DNA from: Marilutibacter chinensis
GTDB lineage: Bacteria > Pseudomonadota > Gammaproteobacteria > Xanthomonadales > Xanthomonadaceae
Direction of reading: 5' to 3'
Length of the DNA stretch: 64,000 nt
Assembly: GCF_021725675.1 (NCBI RefSeq)
Contig: NZ_JAKJPO010000016.1
Coordinates: 47,448 to 111,447, forward strand
Part shown: piece by piece, positions 38,689 through 50,142 of the stretch
Position numbering within the stretch: position 1 is the first letter of the stretch
How the letters are laid out: every line of letters begins with the position of its first letter
Notes under the pieces: model-generated
The model's database searches: none
Told to the model about the DNA's origin: nothing
Seen by the model: only the letters and a program-made list of their open reading frames with translations
Position numbers and translations under genes: made by a program

Positions 38689-40200
38689 ATGAGCCGACCG
38701 TTTCGTGCACTCGCATTGTCCGGACTGATCGCCGCGGCGCTTCCCGTGGCCTGCACCGCGCAGCCGCCGGCCGACACCGCCGGCGAGGCCCGCAATTCCA
38801 CCATCGCGCCGCCACCCGCGGCGACGCCGGCACGGCCGCTGGTCACCGGGCTGCCGGACTTCACCACGCTGGTGCAGCGGGTCGGGCCGGCGGTGGTCAA
38901 CGTGAGCGCCGAGATCGCGCCGCGCCGCGCCGCGCGCGGACAGATGCCGGGGCAGGGCGAGATTCCCGAATTCTTCCGCCGCATGCTGCCGCCGGGCATG
39001 CTTCCGGACGGGCCGCAGATGCCGCAGGCCCCGGGCGGAGTCTCGCTGGGTACCGGCTTCCTGATCTCCGACGACGGCTACCTGCTGACCAATCACCATG
39101 TCGTCGACGGTGCGGACAAGATCACCGTGCGGTTGTCCGACCGGCGCGAACTGGAGGCGGAGGTGATCGGCAGCGACGAACAGTACGACGTCGCGCTGCT
39201 GAAGATCGACGCCACCGGCCTGCCGTTCCTGCGCGCGGCCGATGCCAGTCTGACCAGGCCCGGCCAGTGGGCGGTCGCGATCGGCTCGCCGTTCGGACTC
39301 GACCATTCGGTCACCGCCGGCATCGTCAGCGCGGTCGGCCGCAGCAATCCGTACTCCGGCCAGCAGTACGTGCCATTCATCCAGAGCGATGTGGCGATCA
39401 ACCGCGGCAACTCCGGCGGTCCGCTGCTCAACACCAGCGGCGAGGTGATCGGCATCAACTCGCAGATCTTCTCCAACTCCGGCGGCTACATGGGCGTGAG
39501 CTTCGCGATCCCGATCGACCTCGCGATGAACGCGGCCGAGCAGCTGAAGGAGACCGGTTCGGTGCGTCGCGGCCTGCTTGGCGTGCAGGTGCAGGCGATC
39601 GATGCCGAGACCGCGCGCGGCTTCGGGCTGAAGACCACGACCGGCGCCCTGGTATCGGTGGTCAGCCCCGGCAGCGCCGCGGAGAAGGCGGGCATGGAGG
39701 TCGGCGACGTCATCCGCAGCGTCGACGGCCGTCCGGTCAACACTTCGGCCGACCTGCCGCCGCTGATCGGCGCCCGCGCGCCGGGCAGCGAGGTGCGCCT
39801 GGGTGTCGTGCGCGACGGCAAGCTGCGCGAATTCAAGGTCGTGCTGGGCGCGCTCGAGGGCGAAGTCGCCAGCGCTCCGGCACGTCCGGACGAGGAGGGC
39901 GACGCCCCGCGATCCTCGTCCGGCAATCCGCTAGGTCTCACCACGCAGAGCCCGACCGCCGCCCAGCGCCGCCAGCTCGGGCTGGAAGCGGGCGAGGGCG
40001 TGCTGATCACCGCGGTCGGCGACGGAGCAGCGCGCGCTGACCTGCGCCCGGGGGACGTGGTGATGGCGGTCGGGCGCAAGCCGGTGGGGTCGCCGGCGGC
40101 GCTGGACCGCGAACTGGCGGACGCCGGGCCCGGCGATACGGTGATGCTGCTGGTGCGCCGAGGCGGCGGCACCCAGTTCGTCGCGGTCACCCTGGATTAG
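38689..40200 (+). CDS. mucD: DegP/MucD-type periplasmic serine protease
   Basis: 503 aa. HtrA protease and chaperone of the periplasm. Signal sequence ends near residue 25 (ALPVACTAQ; Cys is present but the lipobox is not canonical). Triad His137 (TNHHVVDG), Asp167 (YDVALLKID), Ser242 (RGNSGGPLL), then two PDZ domains at about 290-380 and 425-500. Third gene of rpoE-rseA-mucD. The linker between PDZ1 and PDZ2 is acidic and Ser/Pro-rich. Confidence 0.93.
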   Translation: MSRPFRALALSGLIAAALPVACTAQPPADTAGEARNSTIAPPPAATPARPLVTGLPDFTTLVQRVGPAVVNVSAEIAPRRAARGQMPGQGEIPEFFRRMLPPGMLPDGPQMPQAPGGVSLGTGFLISDDGYLLTNHHVVDGADKITVRLSDRRELEAEVIGSDEQYDVALLKIDATGLPFLRAADASLTRPGQWAVAIGSPFGLDHSVTAGIVSAVGRSNPYSGQQYVPFIQSDVAINRGNSGGPLLNTSGEVIGINSQIFSNSGGYMGVSFAIPIDLAMNAAEQLKETGSVRRGLLGVQVQAIDAETARGFGLKTTTGALVSVVSPGSAAEKAGMEVGDVIRSVDGRPVNTSADLPPLIGARAPGSEVRLGVVRDGKLREFKVVLGALEGEVASAPARPDEEGDAPRSSSGNPLGLTTQSPTAAQRRQLGLEAGEGVLITAVGDGAARADLRPGDVVMAVGRKPVGSPAALDRELADAGPGDTVMLLVRRGGGTQFVAVTLD

Positions 40201-40300
40201 GGGCGCTGAGGGGCGACACCGTCCTGGGCCGGCGTGCGGCGCGGATGCGCCGAGCGCCGTCGCGGGCACGGCCGGCCGGGTCGTGCCCTTGGGGTGTCGC

Positions 40301-40314
40301 CGCTGTGCGATAAT
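40301..40314 (+). promoter_or_regulatory. Extended -10 promoter candidate for lepA-lepB
   Basis: TGCGATAAT (40306-40314) has the TGn extension and five of six -10 bases. No good -35 lies at 17 bp; TTGGGG is closer than usual (40289). It stands about 90 bp before lepA in a 200-bp gap with flanking GGCGACACC/GGTGTCGCC arms (40211 and 40292). Confidence 0.4.
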
Positions 40315-40401
40315 CTCCCGTTAGCCTGGCGCGTGCCCGCGCCCATCAACGAGCCCCTATCGCGCCCAGACAGCCGTCCCGGGCGGACCCGAATCGCCCG
40401 A

Positions 40402-42195
<1,794 letters not shown>

Positions 42196-42369
42196 CGCCA
42201 GGGGACGGCGGTGCGCCTGGGCAGGCGCCGTGCCGGCTGTCGTCCATGACGAATAGCACGCCCGCCGCTATGCTCCGGGCGGCAGGCTTGGCCGAGGTCG
42301 TCCCGGCTCCCCAGGCCCCCTGCGAACCGCCGGTCTCCCATCACGAATCACTGCTCCGAAGGAACCTGC

Positions 42370-43161
42370 ATGCGCTGGTTTGAAATCGCCCTGGTGGCGT
42401 TGACATTCGTCTCGGGTTTCATCTGGCTGCTGGACAAGCTGTATCTGGCCAGGCGACGTGCTGCCCATGCCACCCTGCTCGACGACGACAGCGATCCCTG
42501 GTACGTCGACTATTCCAAGGCATTCTTCCCGGTACTGCTGGTGGTGCTGATCCTGCGCAGCTTCGTCGCCGAACCGTTCCGGATCCCGTCCAACTCGATG
42601 ATGCCGACCCTGCTGACGGGCGACTTCATCCTGGTCAACAAGTTCACCTACGGCCTGCGCCTGCCGATCACCAACACCAAGGTGGTGGCGCTGGGCGAGC
42701 CCGCGCGCGGCGACGTGGTGGTGTTCCGCCCCCCGCACCACCCGGACCAGGACTGGATCAAGCGGATCGTCGGGCTGCCGGGCGACACCGTCGCCTATCG
42801 CGACAACACCGTCTACCTCAATGGCAAGCCGCTGCGCTATCAGCCGGTCGGCATCTACGAAGGCAAGGGCAACGGCCGCGAGATGACCGGCTCGGAGGAG
42901 CTGACCGAAGACCTGGACGGGCGCGAGCACCGGATCCTCGAGCGGATCTCGCTGCCGTATGCCGACCACGGCGAGGGCGAGTGGGTGGTGCCGCCGGGTC
43001 ACTATTTCGTGATGGGCGACAATCGTGATAATAGCGAGGACAGCCGATACTGGCAGACGCACTTCCTGCCGGAGGAGAATCTCCGCGGCAAGGCGTTCCT
43101 GATCTGGATGAACATCGACGGGGGCATCGACTGGTCGCGGATCGGGTCGCGGATTCCCTGA
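42370..43161 (+). CDS. lepB: Signal peptidase I
   Basis: 263 aa. Membrane protease removing Sec signal peptides. Two N-terminal membrane helices (residues 4-22 and about 53-68), catalytic Ser in IPSNSMMPTL, catalytic Lys in DWIKRIVGLPGD, and MGDNRDNSEDSR. Follows lepA as usual. Confidence 0.96.
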   Translation: MRWFEIALVALTFVSGFIWLLDKLYLARRRAAHATLLDDDSDPWYVDYSKAFFPVLLVVLILRSFVAEPFRIPSNSMMPTLLTGDFILVNKFTYGLRLPITNTKVVALGEPARGDVVVFRPPHHPDQDWIKRIVGLPGDTVAYRDNTVYLNGKPLRYQPVGIYEGKGNGREMTGSEELTEDLDGREHRILERISLPYADHGEGEWVVPPGHYFVMGDNRDNSEDSRYWQTHFLPEENLRGKAFLIWMNIDGGIDWSRIGSRIP

Positions 43162-43268
43162 GGTCCGGGCCGGACATCGGGTGGGGAGTCGGGTTGGAGA
43201 CGGGCCGGGCAACCGGTCCGGCAGAACGGATCGATCAATCGCGTCCAACGAGCAACGGGGAGAACGGC

Positions 43269-43664
43269 ATGGGACACAACGTCATGAAACGCACGCAGGG
43301 TGGCATGACCCTGATCAGCTTCATCATCGTCCTGGCGGTGGTGGGCGTGTTCATTTACATGGGCATGAAACTGATCCCGATGTATTCGGAGTACTACGCG
43401 GTCAAGCGCGCGCTGTCGGAGCTGTCGACCGACCCCGCCGCCGCGAATGCCGAGCCGTCGAAGATCCGGGATCTGTTCTTCCGGCGCCTGTACGTCAGCT
43501 ACGCCGACAACATCAAGAAGGAGCACTTCAAGATCGAGCGACGCGACGCCGGTTACCTGGTGACGGTCGACTATGAAGTCCGCAAGCCATTGATCGGGAA
43601 CCTGGACGTGGTCGGCCGTTTCAATGCGACCCAGGAAATGCGTCGCAGCGGCGGCCTCGACTGA
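43269..43664 (+). CDS. DUF4845 membrane protein
   Basis: 131 aa. One N-terminal membrane helix ([19 protein letters not shown]) with a TFP-like MTLISFI pattern, then a charged periplasmic domain. The DUF4845 gene between lepB and rnc is conserved in gammaproteobacteria; function unknown. GGGGAG lies 6 nt before ATG 43269. Confidence 0.88.
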   Translation: MGHNVMKRTQGGMTLISFIIVLAVVGVFIYMGMKLIPMYSEYYAVKRALSELSTDPAAANAEPSKIRDLFFRRLYVSYADNIKKEHFKIERRDAGYLVTVDYEVRKPLIGNLDVVGRFNATQEMRRSGGLD

Positions 43665-43669
43665 CCGGC

Positions 43670-44329
43670 TTGAATGGGCGGATTTCCCATCGCTTCTCCG
43701 ACATCGGCCTGCTCCGGCAGGCCCTGACGCACCGCAGTGCCGGTGCGCCGCATTATGAGCGGCTGGAGTTCCTTGGCGATGCGCTGGTCAACCTGTTCGT
43801 CGCCGAGGCGTTGTTCCAGCGCTGGCCCCAGGTCGACGAAGGCGCGCTGACCCGCGCCCGTGCCGAACTGGTCCGCGAATCCTCGTTGGCGACGATCGCG
43901 CGCGGGCTGGATCTCGGGGCGCAGCTCATCCTGGGCCCGGGCGAGATGAAGTCCGGCGGCCATCGGCGGGATTCCATCCTGGCCGATGCGGTCGAGGCGG
44001 TGGTCGCGGCCATCTATCTGGACGCCGGCTTCGAGGCCTGCCGTAAGATCGTGCTGCCCTGGTTCGAGCCGGTGATGGCGGCCATGCCACCGCCGCACAA
44101 GGTCGGCAAGGACGCGAAGACCCGCTTGCAGGAGTGGCTGCAGGGGCGGCAGAAGCCGCTGCCGGTATACGCGCTGCTGGCCGAGACCGGCGAGGAACAC
44201 GCCAAGCATTTCCATGTCAGCTGCACGCTGGCCGATCCTTCGCTGCGCACCGAAGGTGCGGGCAACTCGCGCCGCGCCGCCGAACAGGCCGCCGCCGAAG
44301 CGGCGCTGGAAGGATTGAGGGCTGACTGA
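43670..44329 (+). CDS. rnc: Ribonuclease III
   Basis: 219 aa. Cuts double-stranded RNA in rRNA maturation. Catalytic signature [27 protein letters not shown], and a C-terminal double-strand RNA-binding domain ([13 protein letters not shown]...[10 protein letters not shown]). The only start in frame is TTG 43670, 5 bp after the DUF4845 stop, with no clear ribosome site, which suggests coupling to DUF4845 and low expression. Confidence 0.93.
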   Translation: MNGRISHRFSDIGLLRQALTHRSAGAPHYERLEFLGDALVNLFVAEALFQRWPQVDEGALTRARAELVRESSLATIARGLDLGAQLILGPGEMKSGGHRRDSILADAVEAVVAAIYLDAGFEACRKIVLPWFEPVMAAMPPPHKVGKDAKTRLQEWLQGRQKPLPVYALLAETGEEHAKHFHVSCTLADPSLRTEGAGNSRRAAEQAAAEAALEGLRAD

Positions 44330-44368
44330 GGGCTGAGGGCGGGCAGGTTCCTGCGGCCCCGGGCTTTT

Positions 44369-44436
44369 GTAGGAACGGCGCAAGCCGCGATCAGGTTTTC
44401 ATCCGAAGGCGCGATCGCGGCTTGCGTCGCTCCTAC
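44369..44436. repeat. GCAAGCCGCGATC-type inverted repeat, copy 1
   Basis: GTAGGAACGGCGCAAGCCGCGATC ... GATCGCGGCTTGCGTCGCTCCTAC, about 24-bp arms around a 20-nt centre, in the rnc-era gap. Related copies: 49980-50050 and 61895-61962. Transcribed, it would form a long stem that could protect or process the rnc-era mRNA. Confidence 0.7.
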
Positions 44437-44521
44437 GGTCGCCGACGGTCGTGTCCAGGGGATCGCCCTCCAGTGCGCGCTCACTCGGCCCTGGCCCCCC
44501 GGCCCCAAGTACAATCCCTGC

Positions 44522-45445
44522 ATGAACGCCCCCAGCCATCGCGCCGGCCACGTCGCCGTCATCGGCCGTCCCAACGTCGGCAAATCGACCCTGATCAATG
44601 CCCTCGTCGGCGCCAAGGTCAGCATCGTTTCCAATCGTCCGCAGACCACGCGCCATCGCCTGCTCGGCATCGCCACCTTCGATGCCGGACAACTGGTCCT
44701 GGTGGACACGCCCGGATTGCACCGCGAGCAGGGCAAGGCGACCGCATCGGCGATGCACCGGTGGATGAACCGGGCTGCCCGCGGTGCGCTGGAAGGCGTG
44801 GATGCGGCGATGCTGGTGGTCCGCGCCGGACAGTGGGACGAGGCCGACAGCTTCGCTTACGAAGCGCTGCGTACCGCGGGCCTGCCGGTCGTGCTGGTGG
44901 TCAACCAGGTCGATCGGCTGAAGGACAAGAGCGTGCTGCTGCCATATCTCGCGCAGGTCAGCGAGGGGCGTGACTTCGCCGGCGTGCACCCGATCTCGGC
45001 GCTCAAGCGCACCGGGCTGGAGGCGCTGGTCGCCGCCCTGCTCGCACTGGTACCCGAGCAGCCGCCGATCTACGGCGAGGACGAAATCACCGACAAGAGC
45101 CAGCGCTTCCTGGCCGGCGAGATGGTGCGCGAACAGCTGATGCGCCAGCTCGGAAAGGAGCTGCCGTATGCGACCACCGTGGAGATCGAGCGGTTCGAGG
45201 TAGACGAAACCGCGAAGTCGGGTCCGTTGCTGCGGATCGGCGCGGTGATCTGGGTCGAGCGCGACGGCCAGAAGGCCATCGTGATCGGCAAGGGCGGCGA
45301 ACGCCTGCGCGAGATCGGTGCCAAGGCGCGCCAGCACATGGAGCGGCTGTTCGGAGCCAGGGTGTTCCTCGAAACCTGGGTGCGCGTGCGCCAGGGCTGG
45401 TCGGACGACGAGGCGGCACTGCGCGCATTCGGCTATCACGACTGA
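44522..45445 (+). CDS. era: GTPase Era
   Basis: 307 aa. 30S assembly GTPase binding the 16S 3' end. G1 [10 protein letters not shown]2 [11 protein letters not shown]3 DTPGLHR, G4 NQVDRL, and a C-terminal KH domain ([15 protein letters not shown]). rnc-era-recO order is conserved. Confidence 0.97.
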   Translation: MNAPSHRAGHVAVIGRPNVGKSTLINALVGAKVSIVSNRPQTTRHRLLGIATFDAGQLVLVDTPGLHREQGKATASAMHRWMNRAARGALEGVDAAMLVVRAGQWDEADSFAYEALRTAGLPVVLVVNQVDRLKDKSVLLPYLAQVSEGRDFAGVHPISALKRTGLEALVAALLALVPEQPPIYGEDEITDKSQRFLAGEMVREQLMRQLGKELPYATTVEIERFEVDETAKSGPLLRIGAVIWVERDGQKAIVIGKGGERLREIGAKARQHMERLFGARVFLETWVRVRQGWSDDEAALRAFGYHD

Positions 45446-45459
45446 GCCATGCCTGCGCG

Positions 45460-46239
45460 ATGCGCCTGACCGCCGAGCCCGCCTTCGTCCTGCATGCTCG
45501 GCCCTGGCGCGAGACCAGCCTGCTGGTCGAGGTGCTCAGTGCCGACCACGGCCGCATCGGACTGCTCGCGCGCGGCGTGCAGGGTGCGCGGCGGCATCCC
45601 CTGAAGGCCGCGCTGCAGCCCCTGCAGTCGATACGGTTCGATGCCGTCTGGCGCGGTGAACTGGCACGGCTGCTCAATGCCGAAGCGATGGATGTCGCGC
45701 CGCGGCTGTCGGGCGAGGCGGCGCTGTCGGCCTTCTATCTCAACGAACTGACGCTGCGTCTGGCGCCGCGCCAGGTACCGCAGCCCGAGCTGTTCGCCGC
45801 GTACGCGCATGCGCGCGAGCGCCTGCGTGGCGACGATCCTCTGGGCTGGACGCTCCGGCGCTTCGAGCGCGATCTGCTCGATGCGCTCGGCGTCGGTTTC
45901 GATCTGCGCTTCGATGGAGACGGTGACGCTATCGATCCGGCCGCGCGCTATCGTCTCGATCCCGAGCACGGTCCACGCCGGCTGCTGTCGGACCGCGGGC
46001 ATGCCGACCGGGCCGGTGCGGCGACCGGCCGCGCGCTGCTCTCGCTGGGCGAGGACCGGCTGCCGGATGCGGCCGACCTGGCGTCGCTGCGGCGGCCGAT
46101 CCGTGAAGTGCTGGCCCATCATCTGGGGCCGCGGGGCCTGAAGTCCTGGGAGATGCTCGCGGCCCTGGCCAGCGTGATGCCGGCGGCCGCGCGCGGCGGC
46201 GCCGACGATCAGCCTGGGCCGGGGCCGACCCCGTCGTAG
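45460..46239 (+). CDS. recO: DNA repair protein RecO
   Basis: 259 aa. Anneals ssDNA and helps RecR load RecA. N-terminal OB fold ([29 protein letters not shown]), helical C-terminal domain. The Cys4 zinc site of many RecO proteins is missing. Its last 31 bp overlap the convergent receiver-Hpt gene. Confidence 0.93.
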   Translation: MRLTAEPAFVLHARPWRETSLLVEVLSADHGRIGLLARGVQGARRHPLKAALQPLQSIRFDAVWRGELARLLNAEAMDVAPRLSGEAALSAFYLNELTLRLAPRQVPQPELFAAYAHARERLRGDDPLGWTLRRFERDLLDALGVGFDLRFDGDGDAIDPAARYRLDPEHGPRRLLSDRGHADRAGAATGRALLSLGEDRLPDAADLASLRRPIREVLAHHLGPRGLKSWEMLAALASVMPAAARGGADDQPGPGPTPS

Positions 46240-47027
46240 CCGGACGGATCGCGGCCAGCCGGACCGCGATCGCGCGGCGGCACGGCGGCGGGCGCGTCGT
46301 CGGCCTGCGAGGCCAGCACCTCGTCCACTGCCCGCTCGAAGCGTTCGAGACTCTGCGGCAGGTCGGGCATGTGCTGAAGCGCCTCGACCGCGTCGGCCAG
46401 ACGGACGGCGCCGACGAAGCCGCAGGCGGCGCGCAGCTTGTGCAGTTCGGCGTGCGCGTCGGCGGGGTCCCCGCGCCAGCCGGCCACGATCCGTTCGCGC
46501 GTCCGCTCCAGATCGGCCAGGAACATCCGCCGCAGCATCATGACGTGCTGGTGATTGCCATTGAGCGCGCGGTCGGCCGCGCGATCGTCCCATATCGGCT
46601 GGCCATCGGCGGCCCGCTCCGGCTCGCTCGCCGGGACCGCCGGCGACGCATGGGTCTGCAACATCGTCCGCACCGCGGCCTGCAGTTCGAGTGGCGCGAG
46701 CGGCTTGACCAGCACCTGCTCGAAACCCGCGGCCAGCAGTTGCGCTCGTTCGGTGGTCGAGAGGGATGCGGTGTGGGCGACCGCCGGCGTCCGCATGCCC
46801 TGCGCACGCAGACGGGTGAGCAGTCCGATCCCGGTGCCGTCGGGCAGGTGTGCATCGAACAGCCACAGCGCGTGGCGCCGGTCCTGGGCAAGCGACAGCG
46901 CGGTGCCGCTGCAATCGGCGGTTTCGACGACGACATCGAGCGGTTTGAGTGCGGCCTTGAAGAAACCGAGGCTGGTGGGATCGTCCTCCACCAGCAGGAT
47001 GCGAGGGGGCGCGGAGCCTGTATTCAT
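46209..47027 (-). CDS. Response regulator with receiver and C-terminal Hpt domain
   Basis: 272 aa. Receiver domain: acidic pocket D15-D16, phosphoacceptor D58 (LFDAHLPDG), K108. A linker and then an Hpt domain with His196 ([15 protein letters not shown]). There is no output or kinase domain, so it should act as a phosphorelay intermediate between a histidine kinase and another regulator. No partner gene is adjacent. Confidence 0.83.
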   Translation of the reverse strand: MNTGSAPPRILLVEDDPTSLGFFKAALKPLDVVVETADCSGTALSLAQDRRHALWLFDAHLPDGTGIGLLTRLRAQGMRTPAVAHTASLSTTERAQLLAAGFEQVLVKPLAPLELQAAVRTMLQTHASPAVPASEPERAADGQPIWDDRAADRALNGNHQHVMMLRRMFLADLERTRERIVAGWRGDPADAHAELHKLRAACGFVGAVRLADAVEALQHMPDLPQSLERFERAVDEVLASQADDAPAAVPPRDRGPAGRDPSGYDGVGPGPG

Positions 47028-47132
47028 GGTGATGTGCTACGTCCGTGTGCGAGGGGGGCGCCTGGAGTGCCAGGCGCTGGGTTCAGCGAAGCCGGGTATG
47101 GGCCCGGTATGCTGCCGGCCATGCCCCCGCCG

Positions 47133-49166
47133 ATGTTAGCCCGCTTCATGAGCACAACGGTACTGCTCGTCCTGTGCATGGCGGGCGAGGCGTCGGCGCG
47201 GGCGCTGGTATTGAGGGCGGAGCGTGTCGATACCGCAGTGGCGACGCTGGATGGCGTCCGGGTACGACTCGAATGGCCGGCCGGGGATATGAACGGAACC
47301 CTGGAAGTGCATGCGCGCCGTGTCGTCGCACCGGAACTCGGCTATCGGTTCGAGGCGGTGACCTGGCGGTGCACGCTGCAGCGCGACGGCGACGGCGACG
47401 GCGGCTGGCGCTGCGACGGCAACGTCGACAGCCGCGGCCGGGCGCCGATGCGGCTGGCGCTGGCGCTGGGGACCGCGCGGACCGATGCCGTCCTCTCGCG
47501 GGGGCGCGCGCAATTGGCGCTGCATCGTGACGCAGGCAGCCCCGACATCACCCGCATCGATCTGCGGCACGTGCCGGTCGCATGGGCGCAGGCGCTGGTC
47601 TCGCAGGCGTGGGCCGAAGGGCGGTTCGGCGACGGGCGGATCGATGCGGAACTGCAGGCCGGCGCCCCGGCGGACCGGCCGTTGCGGGTGTCCGGCCCGA
47701 TCCGGCTGGACGGCCTGTCGCTGGACACCGCCGACGGCCGCATCGCAGCCGAGGGCGTACGGGCGATGCTCGAGCTGGACAGCCGGTTCGGCGCCCTTCC
47801 CAGCCTTGCGGTGCACGGACGGCTGGAGGGCGGAGAGCTGCTGTTCGGCACCACCTACGTCTCGCTCGGTCAGCGGCGCGTCGATCTGGCGCTGGACGCC
47901 GAGCGAGATGCCGGCGGAGGCTGGCGGTTGCCGCAATGGCAGTGGCAGGACGGTGCGGTGCTCGATGCGCGCGGCCAGGCCCGCATCGACGCCGATGCGA
48001 CGTTGCGTGATCTCCAGGTCGATTTCCGTAGCGCCGACCTGGGCCGGCTCGGCGACGCCTATCTGAGCGGGTGGTTCGGGATGGCCGGCCTGGCCGAACT
48101 GCAGTTGGCCGGGCAGGCCGAGGGTGAGGTCTCGATCAGCGACGGCGAGCTGGCGACGGCCGCGATCGAACTCACGGGCGACGGTGCGAAGGGGGCGGCC
48201 ATCGACGATCCGAGGGGGCGCTTCACTTTCACCGGGTTGCGCGGAGACGTGCGCTATGCCGCGCACGGGCCGGTAAGCAGCGAACTGCGATGGGAAGGTG
48301 GTGAGCTGTATGGTCTGCGGTTCGGCGCATCGCGGTTGCCGTTCCTCAGCCATGACGGCGTGCTGGAGATGCCGACGGCCGCGGTGCCGATGCTCGGCGG
48401 CGAGCTCCGTTTCGAACGCCTGCGGATCCGGCCACCGGCGGCAGGGCAGGGGCTGGACGTCCGCTTCGGACTGGGACTGGACGATCTGGACATCGGCCAG
48501 CTCAGCACGTCGCTCGGATGGCCGGCGTTCACCGGCGCGCTGAGCGGGCGCATTCCGATGGCGCATTATGCGGCCGACCGGCTCGACTTCGACGGCGGCC
48601 TCGACATGCAACTGTTCGAGGGCCGGGTCGCGGTCTCCGCGTTGTCGATGGAGCGGCCGTTCGGAGTCGCGCCGACGCTCTCGGCCGACGTCGCACTGGA
48701 AGGACTCGACCTGGAGGCGCTGACCGGCGTGTTCGGCTTCGGCAGCATCACCGGACGTCTGCATGGCCGCATCGGCGGGCTGCGCCTGGTCAACTGGCAG
48801 CCGGTCGCGTTCGAGGCCGAACTGCATACCGAGAGGACCCGCGGCGTGCGCCAGCGGATCAGCCAGCGCGCGGTGCAGGATCTGTCCAGCGTCGGCGACG
48901 CGTCGTTCGTGACCAGCCTGCAAGGCCAGTTGATCGGGCTGTTCGACGACTTCGGCTATTCGCGCATCGGGATCGCCTGCACGCTGGCGGACGAAGTATG
49001 CGAGATGGACGGACTGCGTTCAGTCGGGCGCGGCTTTATTGTCGTCGAGGGTGCAGGCATCCCGCGATTGACCGTGGTGGGCTACAACCGGCGTGTACAC
49101 TGGCCCACGCTTGTCGAACGCCTCGGTGCCGTCGGCAGCGGCGATGTCGCGCCGGTGGTTGAATGA
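47133..49166 (+). CDS. YdbH-like AsmA-superfamily intermembrane transport protein
   Basis: 677 aa. Signal or membrane anchor at residues 1-23 (LARFMSTTVLLVLCMAGEASA), followed by a long beta-rich protein with repeated strands (LRVSGPIRLDGLSL; LALDAERDAG), matching YdbH/TamB-like bridge proteins that carry phospholipids between the membranes. Shorter than E. coli YdbH (879 aa). ATGs at 47109, 47121 and 47148 are alternatives. Directly followed by the DUF1318 lipoprotein, as ydbH-ynbE-ydbL in enterobacteria. Confidence 0.78.
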   Translation: MLARFMSTTVLLVLCMAGEASARALVLRAERVDTAVATLDGVRVRLEWPAGDMNGTLEVHARRVVAPELGYRFEAVTWRCTLQRDGDGDGGWRCDGNVDSRGRAPMRLALALGTARTDAVLSRGRAQLALHRDAGSPDITRIDLRHVPVAWAQALVSQAWAEGRFGDGRIDAELQAGAPADRPLRVSGPIRLDGLSLDTADGRIAAEGVRAMLELDSRFGALPSLAVHGRLEGGELLFGTTYVSLGQRRVDLALDAERDAGGGWRLPQWQWQDGAVLDARGQARIDADATLRDLQVDFRSADLGRLGDAYLSGWFGMAGLAELQLAGQAEGEVSISDGELATAAIELTGDGAKGAAIDDPRGRFTFTGLRGDVRYAAHGPVSSELRWEGGELYGLRFGASRLPFLSHDGVLEMPTAAVPMLGGELRFERLRIRPPAAGQGLDVRFGLGLDDLDIGQLSTSLGWPAFTGALSGRIPMAHYAADRLDFDGGLDMQLFEGRVAVSALSMERPFGVAPTLSADVALEGLDLEALTGVFGFGSITGRLHGRIGGLRLVNWQPVAFEAELHTERTRGVRQRISQRAVQDLSSVGDASFVTSLQGQLIGLFDDFGYSRIGIACTLADEVCEMDGLRSVGRGFIVVEGAGIPRLTVVGYNRRVHWPTLVERLGAVGSGDVAPVVE

Positions 49167-49279
49167 GCACATCATCAGGACAGTCCCTGCGGGGCGGGTC
49201 CTGGTCCGTCGGGCCCGGCCGCCGTCCGGTCCCGTCGAAAAGCACGACGGCAGATAACGCAACAGCCAGGAGAACGAGC

Positions 49280-49936
49280 ATGCGTCGTTGGTTGGGTCTT
49301 CCCGTGGCGGCCGTGATGTTGACGGCCTGTGTCACGATCAATGTCTATTTCCCGGCGGCGGAAGCACGAGAGGCTGCCGAGGAGTTCGTCGAGAAGGTGA
49401 TCGGCGACGAAGCCGCCGCGCCCGAGCCGGTCCCGGAGGGCGAAGGCGGTCAGAGTGCCTCGTTGAAGCCGGCGTCGCTGGCGCCCGCGATCGGTCCGGG
49501 CCCGGTTGCCGGCCTGCTCGCACAGGCCGGCGAGGTCGACTGGTGGGCGCTTGCCGGCATCGGTGGCGCACGGGCGCAGGGCCAGCCCGACATCACGATC
49601 CGGACTCCGGCGATCCAGGCGATCCAGGCGCGGATGGCGTCGCGGTTCGACTCGCAGCTGCGGGCAGGCTTCGACGCCGGCGCACTGGGTTTCGCCGCCG
49701 ACGGGACCATCGTCGTGCGCGATGCGTCCAAGCTGCCGCTGAAGGACCGGGTCGCGATCAACCAGGCCGTCGCCGACGACAACCGCGATCGCAAGGCGGT
49801 CTATCGCGAGGTCGCGGTCGCCAACGGGCACCCGGAATGGGAGCCGCAGATCCGCGAGGTGTTCGCCAGGCAGTGGATCGCCAGCGCCCGCAAGGGCTGG
49901 TGGTACCAGAGCGGCGGCAGCTGGAAGCAGAAGTAG
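49280..49936 (+). CDS. YdbL-like DUF1318 lipoprotein
   Basis: 218 aa. Lipobox LTAC at residues 14-17, then CVTINVYFPAAEAREAAEEF and a C-terminal DUF1318 domain (AIQARMASRFDSQLRAGFDAGALGFAADGTIVVRDA; AVADDNRDRKAVYREVA). In E. coli the lipoprotein YnbE and periplasmic YdbL are separate; here a lipid anchor and DUF1318 occur in one chain, so this may cover both roles. AGGAG lies 7 nt before ATG 49280. Ends RKGWWYQSGGSWK. Confidence 0.82.
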   Translation: MRRWLGLPVAAVMLTACVTINVYFPAAEAREAAEEFVEKVIGDEAAAPEPVPEGEGGQSASLKPASLAPAIGPGPVAGLLAQAGEVDWWALAGIGGARAQGQPDITIRTPAIQAIQARMASRFDSQLRAGFDAGALGFAADGTIVVRDASKLPLKDRVAINQAVADDNRDRKAVYREVAVANGHPEWEPQIREVFARQWIASARKGWWYQSGGSWKQK

Positions 49937-49979
49937 CGGGAAGAGCGGCGTGGCGCCGGCCTTCCGCTCCAGGTACGAG

Positions 49980-50050
49980 CGTCAGGGGCGGCGCAAGCCG
50001 CGATTGGGCCTCCAATGAAAGCCTGATCCGCGGCTCACGCCGCTGCTGCG
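49980..50050. repeat. GCAAGCCGCGATC-type inverted repeat, copy 2
   Basis: CAGGGGCGGCGCAAGCCGCG ... CGCGGCTCACGCCGCTGCTG, a degenerate copy of the element at 44369, with the centre rearranged. Lies between the DUF1318 gene and rlmD. Confidence 0.6.
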
Positions 50051-50142
50051 GATCGTCTGCGAGCTGCAAGAGCGCGCCAGCCGGCCCTCAGCCCCCCGGC
50101 ATCTGCGACAATGCGCGGCCCCGCCAGCTTCATTGCCAGCCT

